From Thermoproteota archaeon (lineage in GTDB: Archaea; Korarchaeota; Korarchaeia; Korarchaeales; Korarchaeaceae), in assembly GCA_027491415.1 (NCBI GenBank), contig JAOZFH010000018.1, forward strand, positions 16,856 to 80,855: a stretch of 64,000 bases of DNA. The letters run 5' to 3'. Every line of letters begins with the position of its first letter. Within the stretch, counting starts at the first letter, position 1. Positions 33,217 to 42,042 of this stretch are shown here, piece after piece. Below the pieces are notes generated by a model, which was given only the letters and a program-made list of their open reading frames with translations, searched no databases and had not been told where the DNA came from. A program made the position numbers and the translations under genes.

Positions 33217-34101
33217 ATGACTTTTTACTTGACGCACGTGCCGCCGAACCCTGAAGAAGCTCTGTCGGGGTGGTCACGATTGACGGCCAGCCCGACCGAT
33301 AGGCTGATGACGGGGATCGAACCCATCGACTACACCCTTGGCGGCCTGCCCCGCGGCTACAACGTCCTGATCCTAGGGAAGCCCGGAACGGGCAAGACCC
33401 TATTCAGCATCAAGATGGCGTATCACATGGCTTCTTCAGGCGAGAGGGTAGTCTTCGTCACTATCCCCACCCCAAAGAGCATGTTCGAGGCCCAAGTGGC
33501 CTCGATGGGCATCGACCTAGCCGAGCTGGAGAGGAGGGGGGTCCTCAAGCTCATCTCGCTGGCCGACCCGAGCAACCGGGTTGAGGGGGAGAGCCTCTTC
33601 GTCTCGATGCTAGGCACGATAGAGGAGCACGATCCTTCCGTCGTGATAGTGGACGACCCCTCCATCTTGGTCACTAGGGTGAGCGTGCCCTTCCTAGTGG
33701 GGACGATCTCAGGCGAGCTGGGCAGGGAGACAAAAGAGCTAGGGAGGCTTCTGGTGGCTGCCATGGACGAGGACATCCTCAGGATATACAGAGAGCACCA
33801 CGCGTTCCTGCTTAGCAGGGCAGACATCGTTTTGAGGCTGGAGAGCGAGAAGCGGGGCGGGAGGATGGTTAGGAGGATGGTCGTCGTGAAGTCCAGGGGT
33901 ATGGCCCCAACCGCCCACTGCGTCGACTTCGAGGTGGACCAGGCGGGGAGAATCCGCCTGGCTCACCCCAGCCGGCCCGGGTGCTCTGAGGGGGTGAGGA
34001 GGGGGCTCGAGTGGGAGAGGAGATCCCCCAGGGCGTCCCAGGGGAGGGTCAGAGGGGTCGGCGCTGAGGACCTGGCGCCCGGGGCCGACCAGATGGCGTG
34101 A
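33217..34101 (+). CDS. KaiC/RadA-like ATPase, single domain
   Basis: A 294-residue protein. DRLMTGIEPIDYTLGGLPRGYNVLI leads to Walker A GKPGTGKT (K60), and Walker B is VVIVDDPS near residue 148. The KaiC-like features SGERVVFVT and RADIVLRLE are present. The C-terminal 45 residues are Arg/Gly/Ser-rich and probably disordered. Single-domain KaiC homologs are abundant in archaea as ATP-dependent signalling modules with unknown targets; DUF835, the KaiC-related domain, occurs twice elsewhere in this window. The dppA remnant follows after 45 nt. Confidence 0.88.
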   Translation: MTFYLTHVPPNPEEALSGWSRLTASPTDRLMTGIEPIDYTLGGLPRGYNVLILGKPGTGKTLFSIKMAYHMASSGERVVFVTIPTPKSMFEAQVASMGIDLAELERRGVLKLISLADPSNRVEGESLFVSMLGTIEEHDPSVVIVDDPSILVTRVSVPFLVGTISGELGRETKELGRLLVAAMDEDILRIYREHHAFLLSRADIVLRLESEKRGGRMVRRMVVVKSRGMAPTAHCVDFEVDQAGRIRLAHPSRPGCSEGVRRGLEWERRSPRASQGRVRGVGAEDLAPGADQMA

Positions 34102-34146
34102 TGGGAATCGTTAAGGTGGTCCTAACGCGCGGCCTCGGGGTCGGCG

Positions 34147-34974
34147 TTGAGGGTCTACGTGTCGGCGGACCTCGAGGGAGTGTGGGGAGTCGTCCACGGA
34201 GAGCACACCTTTAGGGATGGGAGGGAGCACGACAGGGCCAGGAGGTGGATGACTGAAGAGGTGAACGCGGCCGTCGAGGGTGCGATCAGGGCTGGGGCGG
34301 AGGAGGTCATGGTGAACGACTCGCACGGGACCATGAGGAACGTTATCCCGGAGGAGCTTCACCCCGAGGCCTCGCTCATCACCGGGTCGCCCAAGCCCAT
34401 GGGCGTGCTGGAGGGGCTGACCGCCGAGTTCGACTGCGCATTCTTCCTAGGCTACCAGCCATGGCCGGGGAGAGGGGCGTGCTGAGCCACACCTACAGCG
34501 GGAGGACCGTCAGGCGCGTGGCGGTGGGCGGGAGAGAAGTGGGCGAGTTCGGGCTCAACGCGATGGTCGCCCACCACCTGGGCGTGCCAGTGGTCCTGGT
34601 GACGGGGGACGACGCGCTCGCGGGGGAGGCGAGAGAGGCCGCGCCGGAGGCGGTAGCAGTGGCGACGAAGAGAGCGCTCGGCAGGTACGCCGCGATGTGC
34701 CCGCCTCGAAGGAGGGTGCTGGAGGAGATAGAGGAGGCCGCGTTCCAGGCAGCGAGGGGGGGTCGCGGAGGGGCGCGTCAGGGTCAGGCCCCCGGCTGGG
34801 CCGCTGGATGTCGAGGTCGAGTTCACGGATCCCGGGATGGCCGACGTCGCCCACCTGGTCCCGGGGTTGGTGAGAGTGAGTCCGACAACCCTGAGGTTTC
34901 GGGCGGAGGACGCGCTCGAGGCATACAGGGTCGTCAGGGCGTTCATGTACCTCGCCATCGCCGTGGCAAGGTAG
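34147..34974 (+). pseudogene. dppA: D-aminopeptidase DppA with two compensating frameshifts
   Basis: The intact family would be about 275 residues. Frame 1 (34147 to about 34454) encodes SADLEGVWG (zinc ligands D8, E10) and VNDSHGTMRN (H60), then breaks at the GYHA motif that carries the next ligand (H104). A second frame continues with AMAGERGVLSHTYSG, VGEFGLNAMV and VPVVLVTGDD. A run of seven G (34756-34762) marks a second shift, after which the original frame resumes with VEVEFTDPGMADVAHL and ends at TAG 34972-34974. Minus one and plus one cancel. Either the gene is inactive, or these are two sequencing errors. Confidence 0.85.
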
Positions 34975-35014
34975 GCAGAAGGAGATCCTCGTGGGGGGTG
35001 GGGGCCCTCCCGCC

Positions 35015-35022
35015 GTTATAAC
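35015..35022 (+). promoter_or_regulatory. TATA element for the uridine phosphorylase gene
   Basis: GTTATAAC, 33-40 nt before the GTG at 35055. Confidence 0.5.
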
Positions 35023-35054
35023 TTGCCGAAGGCGCCCCACCCCCGGTGGTCTGA

Positions 35055-35831
35055 GTGGCCGTCGACAAGAGAGAGGTCTCCAAGGGGAGGCTGCAGTATC
35101 ACCTCAAGGTGAGGCCGGGCGACGTGGCCCGGTACGTCCTCCTCCCTGGCGACCCTGGTAGAGTCAGGAGGATAGCCGAGCACATGGACGAGGCTGAGGA
35201 GGTGGCCCACAACAGGGAGTTTCTGACCGTCACCGGGACCTACAAGGGGGTCAGGGTCTCCGCCACCTCCACGGGGATAGGGTGCCCTTCCGCCTCGATA
35301 GCCGTGGAGGAACTCGCGAACGTGGGGGCCGAGGTGTTCATCCGCGTAGGCACCTCCGCGGCGCTCCAGCCTCACGTGAGAATAGCCGACCTGATCATAC
35401 CCAACGGGGCCGTTAGGAACGAGGGGACGTCGTACTTCTACGTGCCCGAGGGATTCCCGGCCGTGCCCAGCCTTGGGGTGCTCCTGGCCCTCAGGAGGGC
35501 GGCGGAGTCGCTGGGATACAGGCACCACGTGGGCATTATCAGCTCCGATGATGCCTTCTACGCCGAGACGCCAGAGTACCTAGAAGGGCTCAGGGAGCTC
35601 GGGGTGATCAGCCTAGACATGGAGAGTTCCGCCATATTCATCGTGAGTCACCTGCGCGGGCTGGAGGCGGGCACGGTCAACGGCGTCGTTGCGAATCTCA
35701 GCACGGGCGAGGGCGGTCTGGTCGATCAGGACGACCCCAGGCGGGCCGAGGCCATAGACAGGGCAATCAAGACCGCACTGGAGGCCGTCGTCATCCTTGA
35801 GGGGGAGAGGGAGGGGAAGAGGGGAGGGTAG
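35055..35831 (+). CDS. Nucleoside phosphorylase, uridine phosphorylase type
   Basis: A 258-residue protein of the PNP/UDP family with canonical motifs: LLPGDPGRVRRIAEH (phosphate), TGIGCPSASIAVEELANVGAE, RVGTSAALQP and LDMESSAIFIVSHLRG (ribose contact). It is closest to uridine phosphorylase/archaeal nucleoside phosphorylases and releases ribose-1-phosphate for pentose salvage. A small membrane protein gene overlaps its 3' end by 35 nt. It is a distant paralog of the gene at 19081. Confidence 0.92.
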   Translation: MAVDKREVSKGRLQYHLKVRPGDVARYVLLPGDPGRVRRIAEHMDEAEEVAHNREFLTVTGTYKGVRVSATSTGIGCPSASIAVEELANVGAEVFIRVGTSAALQPHVRIADLIIPNGAVRNEGTSYFYVPEGFPAVPSLGVLLALRRAAESLGYRHHVGIISSDDAFYAETPEYLEGLRELGVISLDMESSAIFIVSHLRGLEAGTVNGVVANLSTGEGGLVDQDDPRRAEAIDRAIKTALEAVVILEGEREGKRGG

Positions 35832-36111
35832 GGTTCTGGGGGCCCTGGAGAGGCTGAGGGAGAGCTACAGGCGGTACGGGCTGGCGCTCACCCTGGCAAC
35901 GCTGGCCTGCGTCCTCGGATCCATCGGGACCGCTGTCAGCGCTCTTCGGGGGTCGAGGGCCTCGGCGATCATCTACGCGACCCTGACCGCCGCCGCCCTG
36001 GCGGCCGTCGTCAGGGCCTGGAGGAGGAGGAAGGGGGCCGGAGCCCCGCTGAAGTACCTAGAGGAGGTCTGGGAGGAGGGTGATCCTCGGCGGTCAAGCG
36101 GGCCGTCTTGA
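35797..36111 (+). CDS. Small two-helix membrane protein
   Basis: A frame of 104 codons from TTG 35797. Two hydrophobic helices (LALTLATLACVLGSIGTAVSAL and AIIYATLTAAALAAVV) are followed by a basic segment and a short acidic tail. The first 12 codons overlap the phosphorylase gene and are low complexity (Arg/Gly), so translation may start later, possibly at a CTG near 35836. Function unknown. Confidence 0.5.
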   Translation: MRGRGRGRGEGRVLGALERLRESYRRYGLALTLATLACVLGSIGTAVSALRGSRASAIIYATLTAAALAAVVRAWRRRKGAGAPLKYLEEVWEEGDPRRSSGPS

Positions 36112-36317
36112 GGATCAGGAGCCTCCAGAACTCGCCTCCAGGGTCTACTGCCCCGCCCTGCCGGGGAGCGCCGTCAGAGGAGATCTCTTAGAGTGCAGGA
36201 ACGACGTAGATCTCTTCTTGATGATCGAGTGGCCCAGGATCACGAGGGAGAACTGGAGAGGGAGGTCAGGTCCGCCTTCGAGGGGGGAGTAGAGTCCCCC
36301 ATCTGTGAAGGCCATTC

Positions 36318-36349
36318 TTTTATACCATGTGAAGAATTTTTCTTTCACA
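36318..36349 (+). promoter_or_regulatory. TATA box with downstream inverted repeat (candidate autoregulatory operator)
   Basis: TTTTATA (36318-36324) lies 28-34 nt before the ATG at 36352. Between them TGTGAA (36328-36333) and TTCACA (36344-36349) form an inverted repeat with 10 nt between arms, covering the predicted start site. The encoded wHTH protein is the natural candidate ligand. The 200 nt further upstream (36112-36317) show no convincing gene. Confidence 0.55.
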
Positions 36350-36351
36350 CG

Positions 36352-36681
36352 ATGGAAGGAATAATCGACACGGTAGTCCGCACCCTCGGACTGAGGCCCA
36401 GGGCCGCGGAGATCCTCCACCTCCTGGCGAAGGAGGGCGAGCTCACCATATCCGAGGTGGCCAGGGCGCTCAGCATCTCGCGGAGGGCCGCCCACGACTG
36501 GCTCCACCACCTCCTCTCCAGGAGGCTGATCAGGCGGCGACCGGTGGAGAGGGGTGGCAGGCTGTCCTACGCCTACTTCCTGCCGCCCCCCTCGGAGATG
36601 ATCCAGGCGGCCGCGGATCACCTGAGGGAAAGGATCCGGGAGCTGGAGCGCCTGCTCGAGGGAGGTGAGCGGCTTGAGTGA
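36352..36681 (+). CDS. Winged-helix regulator next to a radical SAM gene
   Basis: About 109 residues. The winged helix spans LGLRPRAAEILHLLAKEGEL, ISEVARALSISRRAAHDWLHHLLSRRL and a wing RRRPVERGGRLSYAYFLP, followed by a C-terminal helix IRELERLLEGGE for dimerisation. The layout is TrmB/MarR-like. The start is the leaderless ATG after the TATA box; a longer frame from 36193 has no support. It overlaps the radical SAM gene by 8 nt and probably controls that operon. Confidence 0.85.
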   Translation: MEGIIDTVVRTLGLRPRAAEILHLLAKEGELTISEVARALSISRRAAHDWLHHLLSRRLIRRRPVERGGRLSYAYFLPPPSEMIQAAADHLRERIRELERLLEGGERLE

Positions 36682-38122
36682 CCTGGCCGGGTCCGTCGGG
36701 GCCTTCAAGAGGGTCATCGAGAGCCCGGCCTCGAGGATGCTGCTTCGGAGGCTCCTGAAGGAATGCCCTGGGACGGGAAAGACCAGACTTGAGGTGTCCC
36801 TGGAGGTCATCGCGGGGGTCAGAGACCGGGAGCGCCTACCGATGCCCTGCCGGACGGCCGCAAGGCTGACCGAGCTCGTGCTCAGGATGGGCGCCAAGGC
36901 GTTCGGGGCCGACTTCTCGGAGCTGAGGAGCAGGATGGGCGAAGAGCACTGGAGGAGGGCGCTGGTCAGCGTCATAAGGGGGCTGGAGGCCTTCGGCGTG
37001 CGCAGGCCCTTCGTGCCTGGGGCCCCCTTCCTGGTGGTCTGGGACGTCACGTACGCCTGCAACCTCCGGTGCAGGCACTGCTACGCCAACGCGGGCGTGC
37101 CTCTGGAGGACGAGCTGACCACGCAGGAGGCGAGGAGGGTCATCGACATCCTGCACAGGGCCGGCGTCGTGGCGATAGCCTGGTCCGGGGGAGAGCCCCT
37201 GGTGAGGCCCGACATATACGAGCTGAGCAGGTACGCCCACCAGAAGGGGTTCTACGTGGCCATGGCGACGAACGGCACGCTCATAGACGAGGAGACCGCC
37301 GACAGGCTCTGGGACTCCGGGGTGAGGTTCCTCCAGATAAGCCTCGATGGGGCCTCGCCGGAGACCCACGACGGGTTCAGGGGCGTCCCCGGCGCCTGGG
37401 AGAGGACTGTGAGGGGGATAAAGGTCGCGGTCAAGAGGGGCTTCTTCGTCAACGTGGCGACCACGGCGACGAAGCTGAACTACCGGGAGATTCCCCGGAT
37501 CGTGGATCTCGTGCGGGAGCTTGGGGCCCAGTGGTTCATGGTGTACAACTTTGTGCCCACCGGCAGGGGCGTGTTCATCGACCGGTTCGACCTCTCGCCA
37601 GAGGAGAGGGAGGAGCTGCTCAGGTGGCTCTGGGAGAAGCTGAGGGAAGGAGGAAGCCCGAAGGTGCTGACCACGGCCCCCCAGTTCGCCAGGGTGTCCC
37701 TGCAGGCGGAGGCGAGGGAGGGCAGGCGTAGCAAGCTGGTGCTGCCGACCCACTTCTACGACGCCGAGCTGGGCGGGAGGCTCAGGAGCCTGGCCGACTT
37801 CATAGGCGGTTGCGGGGCTGGCAGGTTCTACATCGGGCTCTCGCCCAACGGGGACGTGAGGCCGTGCGTGTTCTTCCCGAAGACCCTGGCCAACGTGCTC
37901 GAGCTGGAGAACGACTTCGAGGAGTGGTGGCGCACCGACGAGTTCCTGTGGAGGCTCAGGGACAAGGACTCCCTGAAGGAGCCCTGCGGGACCTGCCCGT
38001 TCAGGTACGTCTGCGGGGGGTGCAGGGCGAGGGCCTACGGCTACCTGGGAGACCCACAGGCGCCCGACCCCGGTTGCCTGCTGGTCGCGAGGGCAAGGGC
38101 GGAGAAGGTCCGCGTCGCGTGA
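36674..38122 (+). CDS. Radical SAM/SPASM-domain protein
   Basis: About 482 residues. A 115-residue N-terminal helical domain precedes the radical SAM core with CNLRCRHCY (C129, C133, C136), WSGGEPLVRPD and MATNGTLID. The C terminus carries SPASM-type ligands: GGCGAGRFYIGLSPNGDVRPC, CGTCPFRYVCGGCRARAYG and a final Cys. Architecture matches AhbD/NirJ and peptide maturases. GGAGGTGA six nt before TTG 36674 decides the start (GTG 36665 is the alternative). No small Cys- or Gly-rich precursor peptide gene is visible next to it. Its 3' end overlaps the convergent ATPase gene by 82 nt. Confidence 0.87.
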   Translation: MSDLAGSVGAFKRVIESPASRMLLRRLLKECPGTGKTRLEVSLEVIAGVRDRERLPMPCRTAARLTELVLRMGAKAFGADFSELRSRMGEEHWRRALVSVIRGLEAFGVRRPFVPGAPFLVVWDVTYACNLRCRHCYANAGVPLEDELTTQEARRVIDILHRAGVVAIAWSGGEPLVRPDIYELSRYAHQKGFYVAMATNGTLIDEETADRLWDSGVRFLQISLDGASPETHDGFRGVPGAWERTVRGIKVAVKRGFFVNVATTATKLNYREIPRIVDLVRELGAQWFMVYNFVPTGRGVFIDRFDLSPEEREELLRWLWEKLREGGSPKVLTTAPQFARVSLQAEAREGRRSKLVLPTHFYDAELGGRLRSLADFIGGCGAGRFYIGLSPNGDVRPCVFFPKTLANVLELENDFEEWWRTDEFLWRLRDKDSLKEPCGTCPFRYVCGGCRARAYGYLGDPQAPDPGCLLVARARAEKVRVA

Positions 38123-38886
38123 GCGACCGCCGACGCAAGCTCAGCTCGACCGGCCCGCCTGGAGAGGAGCGGGAGCGCTCGGCTCGCCCCGCCCCGCCCC
38201 CTGGACCCTCCTCCAGCCTCGACTATCTCACCGTCCCTGATCCTCACTATCCTCTCCATCCTCCTGGCCACGTCTACGTCGTGGGTCACGACCAAGAGGG
38301 TCGTGCCGAGCCTATCTTTCACATCCAGCAGGAGGCCCAGCACCTGCTCCCGCGTCTTGCTGTCCAGGGCCCCGGTGGGCTCGTCGGCGATTATCAGCTT
38401 CGGGGACTTGGCCAGCGCCATGGCGATGGCCACCCTCTGCTGCTGACCCCCGCTCAGCTCGTGCGGCCTGTGGTTCGCGTGTCCCTCGAGGCCAACGAGT
38501 CTTAGGGTTCTGAGGGCCTCCTCCCTGTCTGTCCTGCCGAACCTCGCCTTCTGGGCCAACATGACGTTCTCCAGGGCCGTGAGCTCCGATATGAGGTTGT
38601 AGCTCTGGAAGATGAAGCTCACCCTCGACCTCCTGAACCTCGCCAGCTCGTCCTCGCTCAGGTAGACGAGGTCCACCCCGTCGACGTAGACGTGGCCGTA
38701 GGAGGGTCTGTCTAGGCCAGCAATGATGTTGAGGAGGGTCGTCTTGCCCGAGCCGCTCTTCCCCAGGATGGCGACGGACTCCCCCCTCTCGACCTCCAGG
38801 CTCACGCCCCTCAGCACGACCAGGTACCTGCTGCCGATCCTATAGGCCTTGTAGACGTCGACCAGCCTCACCATCGGCTCACTCAT
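38041..38886 (-). CDS. ABC transporter ATP-binding protein (MacB/LolD type)
   Basis: A 281-residue ATPase: Walker A GKSGSGKTT (residues 42-50), Q loop FQSYNL, signature LSGGQQQRVAIA, Walker B LIIADEPTGALD and H-loop VVTHD. The family usually stops near residue 225. The last 55 residues are a Gly/Arg/Ala-rich tail read largely from DNA that encodes the end of the radical SAM gene on the other strand, so a natural stop may have been lost. It is the last gene of a four-gene operon and overlaps the permease gene by 8 nt. Confidence 0.92.
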   Translation of the reverse strand: MSEPMVRLVDVYKAYRIGSRYLVVLRGVSLEVERGESVAILGKSGSGKTTLLNIIAGLDRPSYGHVYVDGVDLVYLSEDELARFRRSRVSFIFQSYNLISELTALENVMLAQKARFGRTDREEALRTLRLVGLEGHANHRPHELSGGQQQRVAIAMALAKSPKLIIADEPTGALDSKTREQVLGLLLDVKDRLGTTLLVVTHDVDVARRMERIVRIRDGEIVEAGGGSRGRGGASRALPLLSRRAGRAELASAVAHATRTFSALALATSRQPGSGACGSPR

Positions 38887-40051
38887 GGGACAGCGCCTCC
38901 ACGACCCTCATGCTCGCCGCCCTCCTCGCGGGTGGGATGGAGGCAATCAGGCTGACCGCGAGCGATATGGCGAGTCCAGCCACCACGGACTGCGGGCCGA
39001 ACTCAAGGGGGAGCGCGTAGCCCCTGACCGACAGGGCCGAGGACACGAACTTGGCCGCCAGCACGCCCGCGGCAACGCCGATCGGCCCCCCGACCGCCGA
39101 GTACGCCAGCCCCTCGACGATGAATATACGGAGGATCTCGCCCCTCGTGTAGCCGAGGGCCTTCAGGATGCCGATCTCCCTGACCTTCTCGTTCACGCTC
39201 ATCATGACCGAGTTCGTTATGCTCAGGCCCGCAATTAGCATGGATATGCTCCCTATGCCCAGCAGGACCGCGTCCAGTATCCCGAGTATCGAGCCGACGT
39301 TTTGCATCACCTGGTCGGTCTCCACTATCATGAGGTCGGGGTACCTCTTGACCAGGACCTCCCTGACGGCCTCGGCCGCCTCGGGGTCGTCGACCCTCAC
39401 GAAGACCAGATTCACAACGCCCTCCTGACCATAGAACTCCTGGACGGTCTCAAGCGGCAGGTAGATCGCCTGGTCCTGGAGGAATGTCCCGGTGGAGGAC
39501 AGGATCCCCACGACCCTCACTGAGAGCCCCTCCTTGTCGTAGGGCCTCTTCAGGATCTCTATTCTGTCCCCGGGCTTGGCCGACAGCATCTTGGCTGCCG
39601 TGGCCCCCAACACGGCCTCCCTGTCGCCCGTCCAGTAGGACCCCTCGATGAGGCCCGGCAGCCCCTTCTCCAGCCCGCTGAGCGGCGTGCCTATCACGAG
39701 CAGGGCGGAGTCCCCCGTCTGCCTGGTGAACCCGACCTGGGTCAGCACGGGCGTCACGAGGCTGACGCCGTAGATCTCGTCGATGCCCTCGATCTCCCCC
39801 TCTGGGATGACCCCCATCGGGGATACGGATCCCAGGCCGAGCCCACCGGAGGACGTCCCCCCGGAGGGCATGAGGATGAAGCCCATGTTCACCAGGCCCT
39901 CTAGGTTCTCCCTCACGGCCGCCCTCATCCCGTACCCTATGGCCAGGAGAGAGACCAGGGAGGCCACTCCAATCACTATCCCCAGCGCCGTGAGCACGGT
40001 CCGCAGGTTCCGGGGGTTGAGGTCCGCTAGGACTATCCTGTAGAGCGTCAC
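38879..40051 (-). CDS. ABC transporter permease (MacB/FtsX type)
   Basis: A 390-residue protein with the MacB layout: one N-terminal helix (LTALGIVIGVASLVSLLAIG), a periplasmic-type domain of about 220 residues, then three helices including GSISMLIAGLSITNSVMMSVNEKVREIGILKALG, the FtsX/MacB coupling segment. It works with the ATPase at 38041 to transduce ATP hydrolysis to an extracytoplasmic partner, probably the COG1361-type protein encoded just upstream, whose gene it overlaps by 4 nt. Confidence 0.92.
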   Translation of the reverse strand: MTLYRIVLADLNPRNLRTVLTALGIVIGVASLVSLLAIGYGMRAAVRENLEGLVNMGFILMPSGGTSSGGLGLGSVSPMGVIPEGEIEGIDEIYGVSLVTPVLTQVGFTRQTGDSALLVIGTPLSGLEKGLPGLIEGSYWTGDREAVLGATAAKMLSAKPGDRIEILKRPYDKEGLSVRVVGILSSTGTFLQDQAIYLPLETVQEFYGQEGVVNLVFVRVDDPEAAEAVREVLVKRYPDLMIVETDQVMQNVGSILGILDAVLLGIGSISMLIAGLSITNSVMMSVNEKVREIGILKALGYTRGEILRIFIVEGLAYSAVGGPIGVAAGVLAAKFVSSALSVRGYALPLEFGPQSVVAGLAISLAVSLIASIPPARRAASMRVVEALSHE

Positions 40052-42036
40052 GCCCCCTCACCCCCAGCCGCGGCCGGAACCGGGGAGAATCCCTCGGGCT
40101 CGTAGTGCGGCCCTCCCCGCCTCCTCCTCACGGTCGCGAGGCCGAGGGCGCCCGCCGCCCCTGACCCCGCCAGGAGGACGATCCAGGGAGTTAGAGACCT
40201 CAGGCTCACCCCTCCGGAGACCTGGGAGGGAGGCTCCACCACCACGACGGCGGTAGACTCCGCGTAGAAGGTCTGGGAGAGCCCGCCCCTGTAGGACACG
40301 CGGAAGATTAGCTCGTAAGTCCCGGGTGGAGTCGCGTCGCTCACCAGCAGTCGTATGCCGACGTCCTCTCTGTCCACGGTAGGGATTCTGGACACCACCG
40401 CCGGGGCGAGCTGCCTGAAGTACCCGCCGCCGTCAACGAGTTCCACCACGACCCCCTCGGCGTCCCCCTCCCCGAGGTTCACGAGGTCCCCCCTGAGGGT
40501 TACCTCCCCCCCAGGGTGGGCTGTCGAGTCCTCGAGGATGAGGGCGAGCTCCGCCCGCCTCGCGACGGGGATCGCGATTCTGAGGGACTCCTCGTACCTG
40601 TTCCCGAGCTCGTCCCGGTACCTCAGCAGGAGGGGAACCTCTAGGAAGCCCGACTCCGCCGAGGAGTCGACGCCGACCTCGAAGCTCACCGTGACGTTCT
40701 CCCCGGCCTTCAGGTCCCCGAGGAAGATCCTGTTGGCCCCCCTGAGGACCCTTAGCGGAGACTCGCCGCCCTCTGCCTGCGAAGCCTGTGGAGCTCCCAT
40801 GTACGGGATGCCGCCCGCCATCCCCATCAGGCCGGCCAGCGACGCCTGCTGCGCCTCCTCGCCAGCTGGGAGGAGGTCCAGCGACAGGCCGTAGGCGTCC
40901 CCAGGGCCCGCGTTGAGGAGGACGAGCGTCAGGCTGCCAGCGCCGCCCACCGGCAGGGGGTCAGGCGAGGTCAGCGCAGAGACCAGGTTGACGTGCGGCC
41001 TGTCTGGCTCTATCGATGTCGGCCTGCTGAGCGGGGTGGAGACGACAACCTGAGCCACGGTTAGCTCCTCCACGTGGGTCCCGTCGACCCTCCTGTACGA
41101 GACCCTAACGGGGAGCTGGTAGATGCCCCTCGGGCAGCCCTCGCTCACCCTCACGCTGATGGTGAAGCGGGCCGAGCCCATCGGGGGTATGCTCTCGAAG
41201 AAGAACTCCCTCCTACCCTCGACGGCCACCCCAGCCGACTGTAGAGAAGAGCCGCCGGTCGTCAGCCCCCCGAGGTCGAACCCCGGAGAACCGCCGCCCG
41301 CATGGAAGCTGGCCCCGATTCCGACGGGCTCCACCTCCACCAGCACGTCCCTGAGCGCCTCCCTGCCCAGGTTCCTGAGGGAGATGATCAGGGCGCCGGC
41401 GTCGCCCGCCCTGAGCACGGCCGGATACTGGGTCACCCCGAGGGACAGGACCCCGCAGGGCCTGCCGACGACTACCTCGACCACGAACTCCTGCTCGACC
41501 TCCGGCCCGTAGGCCAGAACGGGTAGGGTCACCGCGGCGCTCCCGGTGGAGTCGAACGTGTCGTTGTTCACCCAGCTGATCGAGATCGGAGAGCTGTGGT
41601 CGATCTCTATGGTGCGGTAGGTGAGCGTCAGCGGGATCCGGTACACCCCTGGGGTGGCGTTCCCCAAGACTTCCAAGAGGAACGTGGCCTCGAACGCCCC
41701 GCCCGGCAGGACGATTATCGGCGAGACGACGGCCCTCGGATCGTTCTCACCTCCCCCGCCGCGGAACGGGAGGCCCTCCAGGTGCGCCACGACAGAGATG
41801 GCCCCTATGGCCTGCTCCCCGTTTACGAAGGTGACTTTCAGAGGAACCTGCCTGTCGCCCGGGTATACTCCGCACCCCCACTCCCAGCCCCACCTGACCG
41901 CGGCTATCTGGACATCTCCTGCCGCCTGCTGGGCCGCAGGCTGGGAGAGAGGGGTAAGCGAGATCACCAGAGCGGCCGTTAGCCAGATCGCGAGAGTCCT
42001 GAGTGTAGCACCCGCGCCCGATCGCTCCGCCGACAC
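40048..42036 (-). CDS. COG1361-type surface protein with C-terminal anchor
   Basis: A 662-residue exported protein. The signal peptide (residues 10-35, LAIWLTAALVISLTPLSQPAAA-like) precedes a beta-rich ectodomain with repeated CARDB/S-layer-like units (GDAGALIISLRNLGREALRDV, GGAGSLTLVLLNAGPGDAYG, PGGEVTLRGDLVNLGEGDAEG). A C-terminal helix near residues 618-640 is followed by RRRRGG and a cytosolic tail. This domain family is typically encoded beside MacB-type ABC transporters, as here, and may be the exported or force-coupled partner. GTG start, 6 nt after the RHH gene. Confidence 0.85.
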   Translation of the reverse strand: MSAERSGAGATLRTLAIWLTAALVISLTPLSQPAAQQAAGDVQIAAVRWGWEWGCGVYPGDRQVPLKVTFVNGEQAIGAISVVAHLEGLPFRGGGGENDPRAVVSPIIVLPGGAFEATFLLEVLGNATPGVYRIPLTLTYRTIEIDHSSPISISWVNNDTFDSTGSAAVTLPVLAYGPEVEQEFVVEVVVGRPCGVLSLGVTQYPAVLRAGDAGALIISLRNLGREALRDVLVEVEPVGIGASFHAGGGSPGFDLGGLTTGGSSLQSAGVAVEGRREFFFESIPPMGSARFTISVRVSEGCPRGIYQLPVRVSYRRVDGTHVEELTVAQVVVSTPLSRPTSIEPDRPHVNLVSALTSPDPLPVGGAGSLTLVLLNAGPGDAYGLSLDLLPAGEEAQQASLAGLMGMAGGIPYMGAPQASQAEGGESPLRVLRGANRIFLGDLKAGENVTVSFEVGVDSSAESGFLEVPLLLRYRDELGNRYEESLRIAIPVARRAELALILEDSTAHPGGEVTLRGDLVNLGEGDAEGVVVELVDGGGYFRQLAPAVVSRIPTVDREDVGIRLLVSDATPPGTYELIFRVSYRGGLSQTFYAESTAVVVVEPPSQVSGGVSLRSLTPWIVLLAGSGAAGALGLATVRRRRGGPHYEPEGFSPVPAAAGGEGA

Positions 42037-42042
42037 CGCTGA

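Noticed and set aside
36193..36351. N-terminal extension of the wHTH gene to 36193
   Set aside because: It would run through the TATA box and inverted repeat; the family starts at the ATG 36352.
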